Positions 1-7,142 of a stretch of DNA of 17,041 nt are shown in pieces. The notes beneath the pieces were generated by a model. The model was not told the origin of the DNA. It saw only the letters and a list, made by a program, of their open reading frames with translations, and made no database searches. Every line of letters starts with the position of its first letter. Positions within the stretch are counted from its first letter, which is position 1. Position numbers and translations under genes: made by a program. Origin of the DNA: Sulfurospirillaceae bacterium (GTDB lineage: Bacteria > Campylobacterota > Campylobacteria > Campylobacterales > Sulfurospirillaceae); NCBI GenBank assembly GCA_028705785.1, contig JAQWCT010000025.1, positions 1 through 17,041 of the forward strand. Reading direction: 5' to 3'.

Positions 1-444
1 ATTAGTTTTCTAAGTCCTTATTCGATGAACAAAAAATTTGGACGAAATTATGTCGAAACAGACGGTTTGTATGAACTTTTTGGACGATTTCAAATCGAAA
101 AATACCTCGAATACAACGGACACAGTTTTGCCAAACGCTTTGACCCTTTGAGTTATCTTTATATTATCAAAGCGATGAATATCTTTGATGCGACACGAAA
201 TTATGATTCACTTGAAGATTCACTCAAGCATATCAAGGCAAAGTTGACCCTCATTTCCTTTAAAGAAGACAATCTTTTCTTGCCTGAAGAGATGGAATTC
301 ATCCAAACGACTTTAGAAAATATGGGAAGAGGCGATAGAGCAGATTATTTTTGTATCGATAGCCACTATGGGCATGACGCTTTTTTAGTGGAGTACGATA
401 AGTTTGATTTTTATGTAAAAAAAGCGTTAGAAGCAAAGGTTTAA
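1..444 (+). CDS. metX: Homoserine O-acetyltransferase, C-terminal part (start lies before the window)
   Basis: The reading frame is open from base 1, so only the C-terminal ~147 residues are present; the first internal ATG is at 25 and is not the real start. MetX is an alpha/beta-hydrolase that acylates homoserine from acetyl-CoA in methionine synthesis. Two parts of the expected Ser-Asp-His triad are visible: the Asp in LISFKEDNLFLP and the His in HYGHDAFL, a motif typical of MetX. The segment FAKRFDPLSYLYIIKAMNIFD also fits the family. The nucleophile Ser would lie upstream. xseB follows after 2 bases, suggesting cotranscription. The related serine acetyl/succinyltransferases share this fold, but the GHDAFL region and C-terminal layout favour MetX. 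Confidence 0.9.
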   Translation: MSFLSPYSMNKKFGRNYVETDGLYELFGRFQIEKYLEYNGHSFAKRFDPLSYLYIIKAMNIFDATRNYDSLEDSLKHIKAKLTLISFKEDNLFLPEEMEFIQTTLENMGRGDRADYFCIDSHYGHDAFLVEYDKFDFYVKKALEAKV

Positions 445-446
445 TC

Positions 447-650
447 ATGGTAAAAGAGCAAGAAAGTTTTGAAGTAAAATTAGAAAAAGCAAAAGTGATA
501 CTGGAAAATCTTTCAAATCCTGAACTCTCTTTGGCAGATGGAATGAAAAAATATCAAGAGGGCATTAGCATCTTGAAAGAAGCGTCTAAAATGATTGAAG
601 AGGCAAAACTCGAATATACAAAACTCCAAAATAGCGAGGAGAACAAATGA
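447..650 (+). CDS. xseB: Exodeoxyribonuclease VII small subunit
   Basis: This 67-residue protein has the typical length and content of XseB: FEVKLEKAKVILENLSNPEL, then LADGMKKYQEGISILKEA and a helical tail. XseB forms coiled helices that bind the large subunit XseA, making the cytoplasmic nuclease that degrades single-stranded DNA. It starts 2 bases after metX, and its stop overlaps the next ATG (ATGA), so it sits inside a translationally coupled run. XseA is not in the window. Confidence 0.9.
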   Translation: MVKEQESFEVKLEKAKVILENLSNPELSLADGMKKYQEGISILKEASKMIEEAKLEYTKLQNSEENK

Positions 651-1441
651 CTATCGCCGCATTGCAACTGAGCACGCTTCCGATGAGCGAAGCCAAACTG
701 GATTATTACTTTCGTATTTGTAAGCAAAAAGAGGTCGAGGTGGTGTTACTGAGTGAATACGCCCTCAATAGCTTTTTTAAAGAACTTGAAACCATGCCTC
801 TATCGATGATCAAAGAGCAATCCAACCATAAAATTGATATTTTAAAAAAACTATGTGCCACTTATGATTTACATGTCATCGCACCTATTGTCAATGTTAA
901 GGGTGATTTTTGTTACAAAACCAATGCTCATTTTTCTCCTAAATCTGTTCATTTTTTTGACCAACAATTTCTTATTAATTATAAACATTGGAATGAAGAG
1001 AAGTTTTTTGCCAATACCCCTAGCCACTATAACTTGCCTATTTTCCTTATTAAAGGGATAAGATTTGCCATCGTCAGTGGCTATGAAACGCATTTTGATA
1101 TGGTTTGGGCTGAGGTGATGAAGAAGAATGTGGATGTAGTTTTAACACCTTCATCGTCTACTTTTGATTCGCGCCTTCGTTGGGAAGAGCTTTTGAAAAT
1201 GCGTGGATACTTGAACAATGTCTATATCTTGCGTGCCAATCGCGTGGGAAGCTTCAAAGAAGGTGACGCAAACTGGCACTTTTATGGTCATAGCAATCTT
1301 ATCTCTCCATTTGGCGAGATTGAGTTAACGCTAGGCGACAAAGAAGAGATGCTCGTTGCCAACATCGACAAAGAAGTCATCGCAGATGCTCGAAAAATCT
1401 GGGGCTGGAAAAAACAAGTCAGCAAAAGAGATATGGCATGA
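647..1441 (+). CDS. Nitrilase-superfamily (carbon-nitrogen hydrolase) protein lacking the catalytic cysteine
   Basis: The 264 residues follow the carbon-nitrogen hydrolase fold, with the catalytic Glu in VVLLSEYALNSFF (E37) and the Lys in NYKHWNEEKFF (K113). Where family members have I-C-Y-D/E with the nucleophilic Cys, this protein has V-S-G-Y-E-T-H-F-D, putting Gly145 in the Cys position (Ser144 just before it). The downstream layout (VDVVLTPSSSTFDSRLRWEELLKMRGYLNN, then ANR and SPFGEI) is otherwise well kept, so the fold is probably intact but thiol-based amidase chemistry is unlikely. The ATG overlaps the xseB stop, and the gene's own stop is buried in the ATGATG start of the E1-like gene. 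Substrate and role are unknown; a binding or regulatory function is possible. Confidence 0.75.
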   Translation: MTIAALQLSTLPMSEAKLDYYFRICKQKEVEVVLLSEYALNSFFKELETMPLSMIKEQSNHKIDILKKLCATYDLHVIAPIVNVKGDFCYKTNAHFSPKSVHFFDQQFLINYKHWNEEKFFANTPSHYNLPIFLIKGIRFAIVSGYETHFDMVWAEVMKKNVDVVLTPSSSTFDSRLRWEELLKMRGYLNNVYILRANRVGSFKEGDANWHFYGHSNLISPFGEIELTLGDKEEMLVANIDKEVIADARKIWGWKKQVSKRDMA

Positions 1442-2106
1442 TGCACTATTTCCACCGCCAAGTTCAACTGTGGGGCGAAGAGACACAACAAAGTTTGCAA
1501 AGCAAAAAAATCGCCATCATCGGATGTGGAGGACTGGGAAGTTCACTCGCATATGCTCTGGGAAGTTCAGGCATAGGTGAGATTCACTTGGTGGATTTTG
1601 ATGAGGTGAGTGTGCACAATATCCACAGACAAATCGCTTTTAAAGTCGGAGACGAGGGAAAGTTTAAAGCTGAAATCGTCAAAGAAAGCATCGAAAATCG
1701 TTGCCCATTTGTTAAAGTAACGGCACATATCGGACGACTTGAAACCTTTACATGTAAGGATATAAAAGTCGATTTAATTATTGATGCAACGGATAATCTT
1801 ACCTCAAGGGCTTTGATAGATGCTTATGCAAAAGAGCAAAAAATACCATGGATTTATGGTTCAGTAGAAGCTTTTAATGGACAAGTGTGTTTCTTTGAAA
1901 AAAGTAGCTTTGGCGCTTTTAAAATCAGTGATAAAAAACCCGCAGGTATCGCCGCCCCCATTGTGATGCATATCGCTTCTTTACAAGCTAATTTGGCATT
2001 GCGGTATCTTGCGGGGCTCAGTGTCAAAAAAGACTTTTTGTATTATCTTTTTATTAACGATGAAGGTGAATTAATCACCCAAAAATTTAATATGCCTAGC
2101 GCCTAA
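1438..2106 (+). CDS. ThiF/MoeB/HesA-family E1-like adenylyltransferase, short form
   Basis: This 222-residue Rossmann-fold protein has the ATP loop IIGCGGLGSS (residues 27-36), the D-F-D acidic motif (53-55), N61, R64-Q65, K75 and ATDN (117-120), which are the adenylation residues of ThiF/MoeB/UBA E1-like enzymes. These activate the C-terminus of a ubiquitin-like sulfur carrier. The paired CxxC zinc motifs and the usual catalytic Cys near the C-terminal part are absent: that region reads SSFGAFKISDKKPAGIAAPI. Candidate partners such as ThiS or MoaD are not nearby. ATGATG at 1438 overlaps the previous stop, so translation is coupled to the nitrilase-like protein. A precise role (thiazole, molybdopterin, other sulfur transfer or tRNA modification) cannot be assigned. 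Confidence 0.8.
   Translation: MMHYFHRQVQLWGEETQQSLQSKKIAIIGCGGLGSSLAYALGSSGIGEIHLVDFDEVSVHNIHRQIAFKVGDEGKFKAEIVKESIENRCPFVKVTAHIGRLETFTCKDIKVDLIIDATDNLTSRALIDAYAKEQKIPWIYGSVEAFNGQVCFFEKSSFGAFKISDKKPAGIAAPIVMHIASLQANLALRYLAGLSVKKDFLYYLFINDEGELITQKFNMPSA
1748..1757. repeat. Iterated palindrome TTACATGTAA, copy 1
   Basis: It sits inside the E1-like gene and encodes FTCK. The extended form, with a pyrimidine before and a purine after, is shared by all eight exact copies. One-mismatch copies are at 869-878, 2758-2767, 4869-4878 and 10036-10045. Confidence 0.85.
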
Positions 2107-2110
2107 AGGA
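2105..2110 (+). promoter_or_regulatory. Ribosome binding site fixing the TTG start of the aminotransferase
   Basis: AAAGGA lies 8 bases before TTG 2119. The same arrangement, AAAGGAAA plus a short C-rich spacer then TTG, recurs in front of the GNAT gene at 13156, supporting TTG as the real start in both. Confidence 0.6.
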
Positions 2111-2118
2111 AAATCCCC

Positions 2119-3249
2119 TTGCATTTTGAACCCTATCCATTTGAAAAATTAAATGATTTATTAAAAGACATTAGCCCTAATGACCGCTATGAACCTATCG
2201 CTTTGACGATTGGTGAGCCGCAGTTTGAGACGCCTCTTTTTATCCAAGAGGCACTGAAAAACAGTAGCCATTTGCTCAATAAGTATCCAAAAAGTAGTGG
2301 TGAAAACTATGTGAAAGAAGCCCAGAGAAGCTTTGTTAAACGCCGTTTTGGGGTGGAACTGAAAGAAAATGAGCTTATCCCCACTTTTGGAACAAGAGAG
2401 GTTTTGTTTAATTTTCCACAGTTTTTACTGCACGACAAACCAAGTCCCGTGATGGCGTATACCAATCCTTTTTATCAGATTTATGAAGGGGCGGCAATTG
2501 CAAGTCAGGCTAAGGTTATCCATCTTGACCTTACATGTAAGAATAATTTTAAGCCTGACATCCATTTGGTTGAGCTTAAAACGGCAGATTTAATCATCCT
2601 TAATTTTCCTAATAATCCTACTACAGCAACTTTGAGTTTAGAAGAACTTGGCGAGTGGGTTAAGTTTGCACTTAAATATGATATTGTGCTTTTAAATGAT
2701 GAGTGTTACAGTGAGATTTATGTCGATAAAAAACCACCCTCTTTACTTGAGGCAAGTTTACATGTAGGAAATTCTAGCTTTAAAAATGTACTGGTGATTA
2801 ACTCTATTTCTAAGCGAAGTTCTGCGCCAGGGCTTAGGTCTGGATTTATCGCAGGGGATGCTAAAATATTGGGTAGTTATCTGAAGTATCGTACTTACAT
2901 AGGTGCTGCGATTCCCTTACCCTTGCAAGTCGCTTCGGCAGTTGCATGGGAAGATGATGCCCATGTAGAAAATACCAGAGCCCAATATGTTGAAAATCTG
3001 CATTTGGCTGGGGAGATATTGGGTATACCTTTGGTGGAAGCAACTTTTTATATTTGGCTGAAAGTGGAAGATGATTTGAAGTTCACAAGGGAGCTTTACC
3101 TTCAAAAAAATATCAAAGTTCTACCTGGGCGATTTTTAGGACGAGGTGGCATGGGTGAGGGCTATGTGCGCATTGCACTGGTCGAAGAGAGTCGCAAAAC
3201 GAAACAAATTTTAGAAAATATTAAAGATTTTATCAAAGGAAACCATTGA
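2119..3249 (+). CDS. PLP-dependent class I/II aminotransferase, candidate N-succinyl-diaminopimelate aminotransferase
   Basis: The 376 residues show fold-type I features: GEPQFETP near the N-terminus, NFPNNPT (163-169), D194 and Y197 in NDECYSEIY, the Schiff-base lysine K232 in NSISKRSSAPGLRSG, and the carboxylate-binding Arg in YVRIAL (R351). The start is TTG, supported by AAAGGA at 2105-2110 and the absence of an earlier in-frame ATG after the previous gene. It overlaps murC, and dapE lies about 5.5 kb downstream. That context makes the DapC step of the lysine/DAP pathway the best guess, but aspartate or other amino-acid substrates cannot be excluded. From memory, the H. pylori neighbour of murC (HP0624) is the equivalent gene. 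Confidence 0.8.
   Translation: MHFEPYPFEKLNDLLKDISPNDRYEPIALTIGEPQFETPLFIQEALKNSSHLLNKYPKSSGENYVKEAQRSFVKRRFGVELKENELIPTFGTREVLFNFPQFLLHDKPSPVMAYTNPFYQIYEGAAIASQAKVIHLDLTCKNNFKPDIHLVELKTADLIILNFPNNPTTATLSLEELGEWVKFALKYDIVLLNDECYSEIYVDKKPPSLLEASLHVGNSSFKNVLVINSISKRSSAPGLRSGFIAGDAKILGSYLKYRTYIGAAIPLPLQVASAVAWEDDAHVENTRAQYVENLHLAGEILGIPLVEATFYIWLKVEDDLKFTRELYLQKNIKVLPGRFLGRGGMGEGYVRIALVEESRKTKQILENIKDFIKGNH
2531..2540. repeat. Iterated palindrome TTACATGTAA, copy 2
   Basis: Inside the aminotransferase gene, encoding LTCK. A one-mismatch copy (TTACATGTAG) follows 227 bases later in the same gene, in the LHV frame. Confidence 0.85.
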
Positions 3250-4547
3250 AAAAAGTCCATTTTGTAGGCATTGGAGGCATTGGGCTCTCCGCATTAGCGC
3301 GTTATTTGAAGCAAGAGGGTTATGTCATTAGTGGCTCGGATATTAAAGCGACAAAGATAACGCATAGTTTGGAAGATGAGGGCATGAGCGTGGTGATACC
3401 TCACAGTGAGACTTGTATCAAAGACCAAGATTTAGTAGTTTATTCCGCAGTGATTAAAGATAACAATATAGAGCTTATTAAGGCCCGTGAAAAAGGCATT
3501 AGGGTACTTTCTCGCAAAGAAGCCTTACTGTTTATCCTCAAAGAAAAAAGAGTCTTTTCTGTGTGTGGTGCACATGGAAAAAGTACCACGAGCGCGATGC
3601 TCTCTTCCATCGTGGATGGCTCTGTCATCATTGGCGCGGAAAGTAAGCAGTTTGGAACCAATATGTACCATAGGGATAGTGAAAATATCATTTTTGAAGC
3701 CGATGAGAGTGATGAGAGTTTTTTAAATTCCAATCCTTACATCGCTATCGTGACCAATGCTGAGCCTGAGCATATGGAGTATTATAATTATGATTACGAA
3801 CGCTTTTACGGGGCTTATCGCAAATTTTTAGCTTTAGCGACCATTCGTGTGATTAACGCTGAAGATGAATTTCTCTCAACACTGAATGAACTTGATGCGA
3901 TTCGTTTGTATCCAAGCATTGATATTAAAAACATTGAAACTATCATGAGAGATGGTGAGCCATTTACCTCTTTTTCCTTAAAAGATTTAGGTGAGTTTGA
4001 AGTTTGGGGAATCGGTGAGCATATCGCCCTTGATGCATCATTAGCGATATTGGCAAGTTTACAAGAGATGGGCGTTGAGAGTGTTCGTGAAAAACTTAAA
4101 GGCTATCGTGGGATTAAAAAGCGATTTGATATTTTGAAAAAGAGTGATGATTACGCTTTGATTGATGATTATGGGCATCACCCCACAGAGATTAAAGCTA
4201 CGCTTGCTTCTGCCAAAAAATATGCACAAATGATGGGATTTAAAACTATCACCGCCATTTGGCAACCGCACAAATACTCTCGTACTGTGGATAATTTGGA
4301 GAGTTTTGTCAACTGTTTTGAAGGCGTTGATACACTGGTGATTTTACCTGTGTGGAAAGCAGGAGAGAAAGAGGTTTTTATCGATTTTCCTAAAGAATTT
4401 GAAAGATACCATCCGATTTTTGCTCAACGAATTTACAGGGATGGAGATGCTATCAGTTTGGGAGAAAATCAAAAGATATTTGATAATGGTTTAGTTATCG
4501 GCTTTGGTGCTGGTGATATTACCTATCAACTTAGAGGAACACTGTAA
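3246..4547 (+). CDS. murC: UDP-N-acetylmuramate--L-alanine ligase
   Basis: This 433-residue Mur ligase joins L-Ala to UDP-MurNAc, the first peptide step of cytoplasmic peptidoglycan precursor synthesis. Visible are the N-terminal UDP-binding HFVGIGGIGLSALA (5-18), the ATP loop GAHGKST (108-114), the metal-binding FEADESDESF, NAEPEHMEYY, and the C-terminal-domain motifs DDYGHHPTEI and WQPHKYSRT, in the correct order. The start is TTG at 3246, overlapping the aminotransferase stop. The length is near that of Campylobacter/Helicobacter MurC. The small membrane protein gene begins on its last base, so the four genes from the aminotransferase to mutS2 form a coupled block. Confidence 0.95.
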   Translation: MKKVHFVGIGGIGLSALARYLKQEGYVISGSDIKATKITHSLEDEGMSVVIPHSETCIKDQDLVVYSAVIKDNNIELIKAREKGIRVLSRKEALLFILKEKRVFSVCGAHGKSTTSAMLSSIVDGSVIIGAESKQFGTNMYHRDSENIIFEADESDESFLNSNPYIAIVTNAEPEHMEYYNYDYERFYGAYRKFLALATIRVINAEDEFLSTLNELDAIRLYPSIDIKNIETIMRDGEPFTSFSLKDLGEFEVWGIGEHIALDASLAILASLQEMGVESVREKLKGYRGIKKRFDILKKSDDYALIDDYGHHPTEIKATLASAKKYAQMMGFKTITAIWQPHKYSRTVDNLESFVNCFEGVDTLVILPVWKAGEKEVFIDFPKEFERYHPIFAQRIYRDGDAISLGENQKIFDNGLVIGFGAGDITYQLRGTL

Positions 4548-4891
4548 TGCAATTTCTTATTTTCATCACGCTCGTGGCAATTTTGAGTATAGGGTTCTTT
4601 GCTAAAAAAACGACTTTGTCTAAAAAAGCAAAAATGGTTATTATCCTATTGGTAGGACACGCCATCATGTTTGCATGGTTGTATGAGCTGAATAACCAAA
4701 GAGTCAGTGAAAATAATCGTGTTGTGCTCAATGCCTTTAAACAAGGAAAAGCTATCTATTGTGATGGGCTTGAACTGACTTCAAAAGATTTTATCTTTGT
4801 CAGCGGAACACTTAGTTTCATTGCGAACGATAAAAACCAAAATCAAAAAGGGTTGGTTATCGACATCTCTACATGTAAGATGGATAAATAG
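4547..4891 (+). CDS. Small predicted inner-membrane protein between murC and mutS2
   Basis: The 114 residues have two hydrophobic stretches (about 2-18 and 29-47) separated by the basic linker AKKTTLSKKAKM, then a soluble part of about 65 residues. Two hydrophobic segments would put both ends on the same side. The soluble part carries two cysteines, in AIYCDGLEL and at the extreme end in ISTCKMDK; the second is encoded by a one-off copy of the window's recurring palindrome. Overlaps of one base with murC and with mutS2 imply coupled translation. I do not recognise a family. The position corresponds, from memory, to HP0622 in H. pylori, so the gene is likely conserved in the phylum. No function can be assigned. 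Confidence 0.75.
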   Translation: MQFLIFITLVAILSIGFFAKKTTLSKKAKMVIILLVGHAIMFAWLYELNNQRVSENNRVVLNAFKQGKAIYCDGLELTSKDFIFVSGTLSFIANDKNQNQKGLVIDISTCKMDK

Positions 4892-7098
4892 TGGAAAAAC
4901 TCTTCTCTAAGCTCGATTTAGTTGATTATGCGACGACTTTTAAAACCTTTTTGGCACGAGAAAAGCCCCTTTACATGGAGGGTGATGCCAATTTACATTT
5001 TAAGCTTATTGGAGAGTTATTAGATAAAGAGCGACTCAAACCCTTACCTGAAGTTCCTTCCCTAGACATTCCCTTGGCACATTTGGGCAAACTAGGGGTT
5101 CTTCGTATCTATGAAATTTTTGCCTTTGTTAAAATCATCAATTATATGCGCTACCTTGGTGAAATGTTACAAGACCATGCTTTGGGTGAGTGGATTTCTA
5201 AAGTCATCATTCCTCCTGAAATTATCGAAATTTGTGGTTATTTTGATGAAAAAGGTGAACTCAAACCTAGCGTTGATGAACAGTTTTTACATATTGCACA
5301 AAATCTCAAATCAGTTAAAGAAGAGATGAATAGTGCCTTACGGCGTTTTATCTCCACCGAAAAAATAGCCCTCTATCTTGCCGATAAACAAATCCACTAT
5401 ATCAACAACCAAGAAGCGCTTTTGATGCGAGGCGGATTTAATCATGTTCTAAAAGGCAGTGTGATAGGTCGTAGTAGCAGTGGGTTTTTCTATGTTGTCC
5501 CCGAATCTCTCTCCAAGCTTGTAGCTAAGGAGAGTGAACTTATCGATAAAAAAGAAGAGCTTATCTACAAATATTCTAAGAAAATATCCTTAGTCTTTTC
5601 CAAATTTGTCAAATTTTTAGCCTTTGTGAACAAAGAGTTTGATAGGTTTGATGCGTACTACGCCAGAGTCGCGTATGCGAGATTTAAAGATTTGGAATTT
5701 GTATTGCCCTCATCCAAAAATGCTACTATCAAACTAGAAAACTTTGCCCATCCTGCCCTTAGCTCGCCTAAACCTATCAGCATTGATTTTTCCAAGCAAG
5801 TCTTGATGATTACAGGTGTCAATGCGGGTGGAAAGACGATGCTTTTAAAGTCTATACTCTCCGCTGCCATTTTAAGTAAGTATCTTTTACCGATGAAAAT
5901 AGAAGCCAAATCTTCACAAATAGGCTCATTTAAAGAACTTTTTGCCATTTTAGATGATCCGCAAAATGTCAAAAATGACATCTCAACTTTTGCAGGACGG
6001 ATGAATGAGTTTAGTAAACTTTTTGGTAAAAAAGGCGCTTTGATAGGCGTTGATGAGATAGAACTAGGAACAGATGCCGATGAAGCGGCAAATCTTTTTA
6101 AAGTGATGATTGAAAAGCTCATTGATAAAGAGATGAAAATCGTCATCACCACACACCACAAACGACTTGCTTCGATGCTTGCCACCCATCCACAAGTGGA
6201 CCTTTTAGCAGCGATTTATGATGAAAAAAGTGAGCGACCCACTTACGCCTTTTTAAAAGGAACGATTGGAAAGAGTTATGCTTTTGAAACGGCACTTCGA
6301 TATGGGATTCCCTCAAGCATCATCGCAGAAGCTAGAGTGTTGTATGGTGAGGATAAAGAAAAACTCAATGAACTGATTCAAAAAAATATTGATTTAGAAT
6401 TAGAGATGCGCAAAACAGCACTTACGCTAAGTGACAAACTCTCCGAAGTAGAACGCCTGAAAGAGTCATTGAAAAATGAAAAAGAAAAAGTGGGTCAAGA
6501 CTTTGATATAGCGTACAATAAGATGTCTAAAGAGTTTAAAGAAGCCATCGGAGAAGCTAAAAAAGCCATCAAATCACAAGATACCAAAGAAGCACATCGT
6601 TTTTTAAACAAAGCCAATGAACTCAAAAAAGAGACTAAAGTACAACCCATTATACAAACCAAAGAGCCTTTACATGTAAACGATTTTATCAAATATGGAA
6701 ACGCTAAAGGACAAATTAAAAGTATCAAAAAGGATGAGGCAACCATCATTTCAGAGGGAATGACCCTTCGTGTGCCACTTTCTAAACTCAAACGCAGTGG
6801 CAACCCTCCAAAACCTCTTTCTAAAAAAGGCGTTTCGATTAGCAAAGAGACACCTAGTGCTTCCATCATTTTGGATTTGCATGGGCTTAGAGCTGATGAA
6901 GCGATTGAACGGTTAGATAAGTTTTTATCGGATGCTTTAATGAATGGCTTTGATGAAGTCTTGGTTTATCATGGCATTGGGACAGGAAAACTCGCTTATG
7001 CGGTGCGTACTTTTCTAAGTACCTATCCAGCCCTTGCTTCCTTCGGAGATGCCCCCATTAACCAAGGAGGGTACGGTGCTACCCTTATCAAGCTTTAA
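4891..7098 (+). CDS. mutS2: Endonuclease MutS2
   Basis: This 735-residue protein has the MutS ATPase core and a C-terminal Smr nuclease domain. The Walker A is GVNAGGKT (309-316) and the Walker B contains VDEIELGTD (D388-E389), followed by ITTHHKRLASML. A long charged coiled-coil region (about residues 490-600) precedes the Smr domain, with LDLHGL (661-666) and HGIGTG (694-699). MutS2 proteins bind branched DNA and, in H. pylori, suppress recombination between diverged sequences; another known role in the family is ribosome rescue. The start is GTG overlapping the previous stop. No mismatch-recognition domain I is visible, as expected for MutS2. Confidence 0.95.
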   Translation: MEKLFSKLDLVDYATTFKTFLAREKPLYMEGDANLHFKLIGELLDKERLKPLPEVPSLDIPLAHLGKLGVLRIYEIFAFVKIINYMRYLGEMLQDHALGEWISKVIIPPEIIEICGYFDEKGELKPSVDEQFLHIAQNLKSVKEEMNSALRRFISTEKIALYLADKQIHYINNQEALLMRGGFNHVLKGSVIGRSSSGFFYVVPESLSKLVAKESELIDKKEELIYKYSKKISLVFSKFVKFLAFVNKEFDRFDAYYARVAYARFKDLEFVLPSSKNATIKLENFAHPALSSPKPISIDFSKQVLMITGVNAGGKTMLLKSILSAAILSKYLLPMKIEAKSSQIGSFKELFAILDDPQNVKNDISTFAGRMNEFSKLFGKKGALIGVDEIELGTDADEAANLFKVMIEKLIDKEMKIVITTHHKRLASMLATHPQVDLLAAIYDEKSERPTYAFLKGTIGKSYAFETALRYGIPSSIIAEARVLYGEDKEKLNELIQKNIDLELEMRKTALTLSDKLSEVERLKESLKNEKEKVGQDFDIAYNKMSKEFKEAIGEAKKAIKSQDTKEAHRFLNKANELKKETKVQPIIQTKEPLHVNDFIKYGNAKGQIKSIKKDEATIISEGMTLRVPLSKLKRSGNPPKPLSKKGVSISKETPSASIILDLHGLRADEAIERLDKFLSDALMNGFDEVLVYHGIGTGKLAYAVRTFLSTYPALASFGDAPINQGGYGATLIKL
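6670..6679. repeat. Iterated palindrome TTACATGTAA, copy 3
   Basis: Inside mutS2 in the linker before the Smr domain, encoding LHV. The perfect palindrome extends to 12 bases, TTTACATGTAAA. Confidence 0.85.
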
Positions 7099-7109
7099 TA
7101 AAAATAGTA

Positions 7110-7115
7110 TATAAT
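7110..7115 (+). promoter_or_regulatory. Putative sigma-70 -10 box for the GGDEF/EAL-dapE unit
   Basis: A perfect TATAAT stands in the 44-base gap after mutS2, 28 bases before the ATG, with GAGGAT at 7132-7137 as the ribosome site. No convincing -35 box is seen, which is usual for Campylobacterota promoters. It would give dapE and the signalling gene transcription separate from the mutS2 run. Confidence 0.55.
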
Positions 7116-7142
7116 TAAGCATCCAATGGTAGAGGATTTTGT

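Noticed and set aside
1356..1580. Plus-strand open frame spanning the nitrilase-like/E1-like junction
   Set aside because: It is out of frame with both real genes and its translation is rich in basic residues without any domain; the overlap of the real genes explains the region.
3440..3733. Minus-strand open frame opposite murC
   Set aside because: It shadows the conserved P-loop and metal-binding region of MurC; a hydrophobic Ser-rich translation is typical of an antisense artefact.
5658..6185. Minus-strand open frame of 175 codons within mutS2
   Set aside because: It lies wholly opposite the conserved Walker A/B region of MutS2, has no ribosome site, and its sequence has no recognisable domain.
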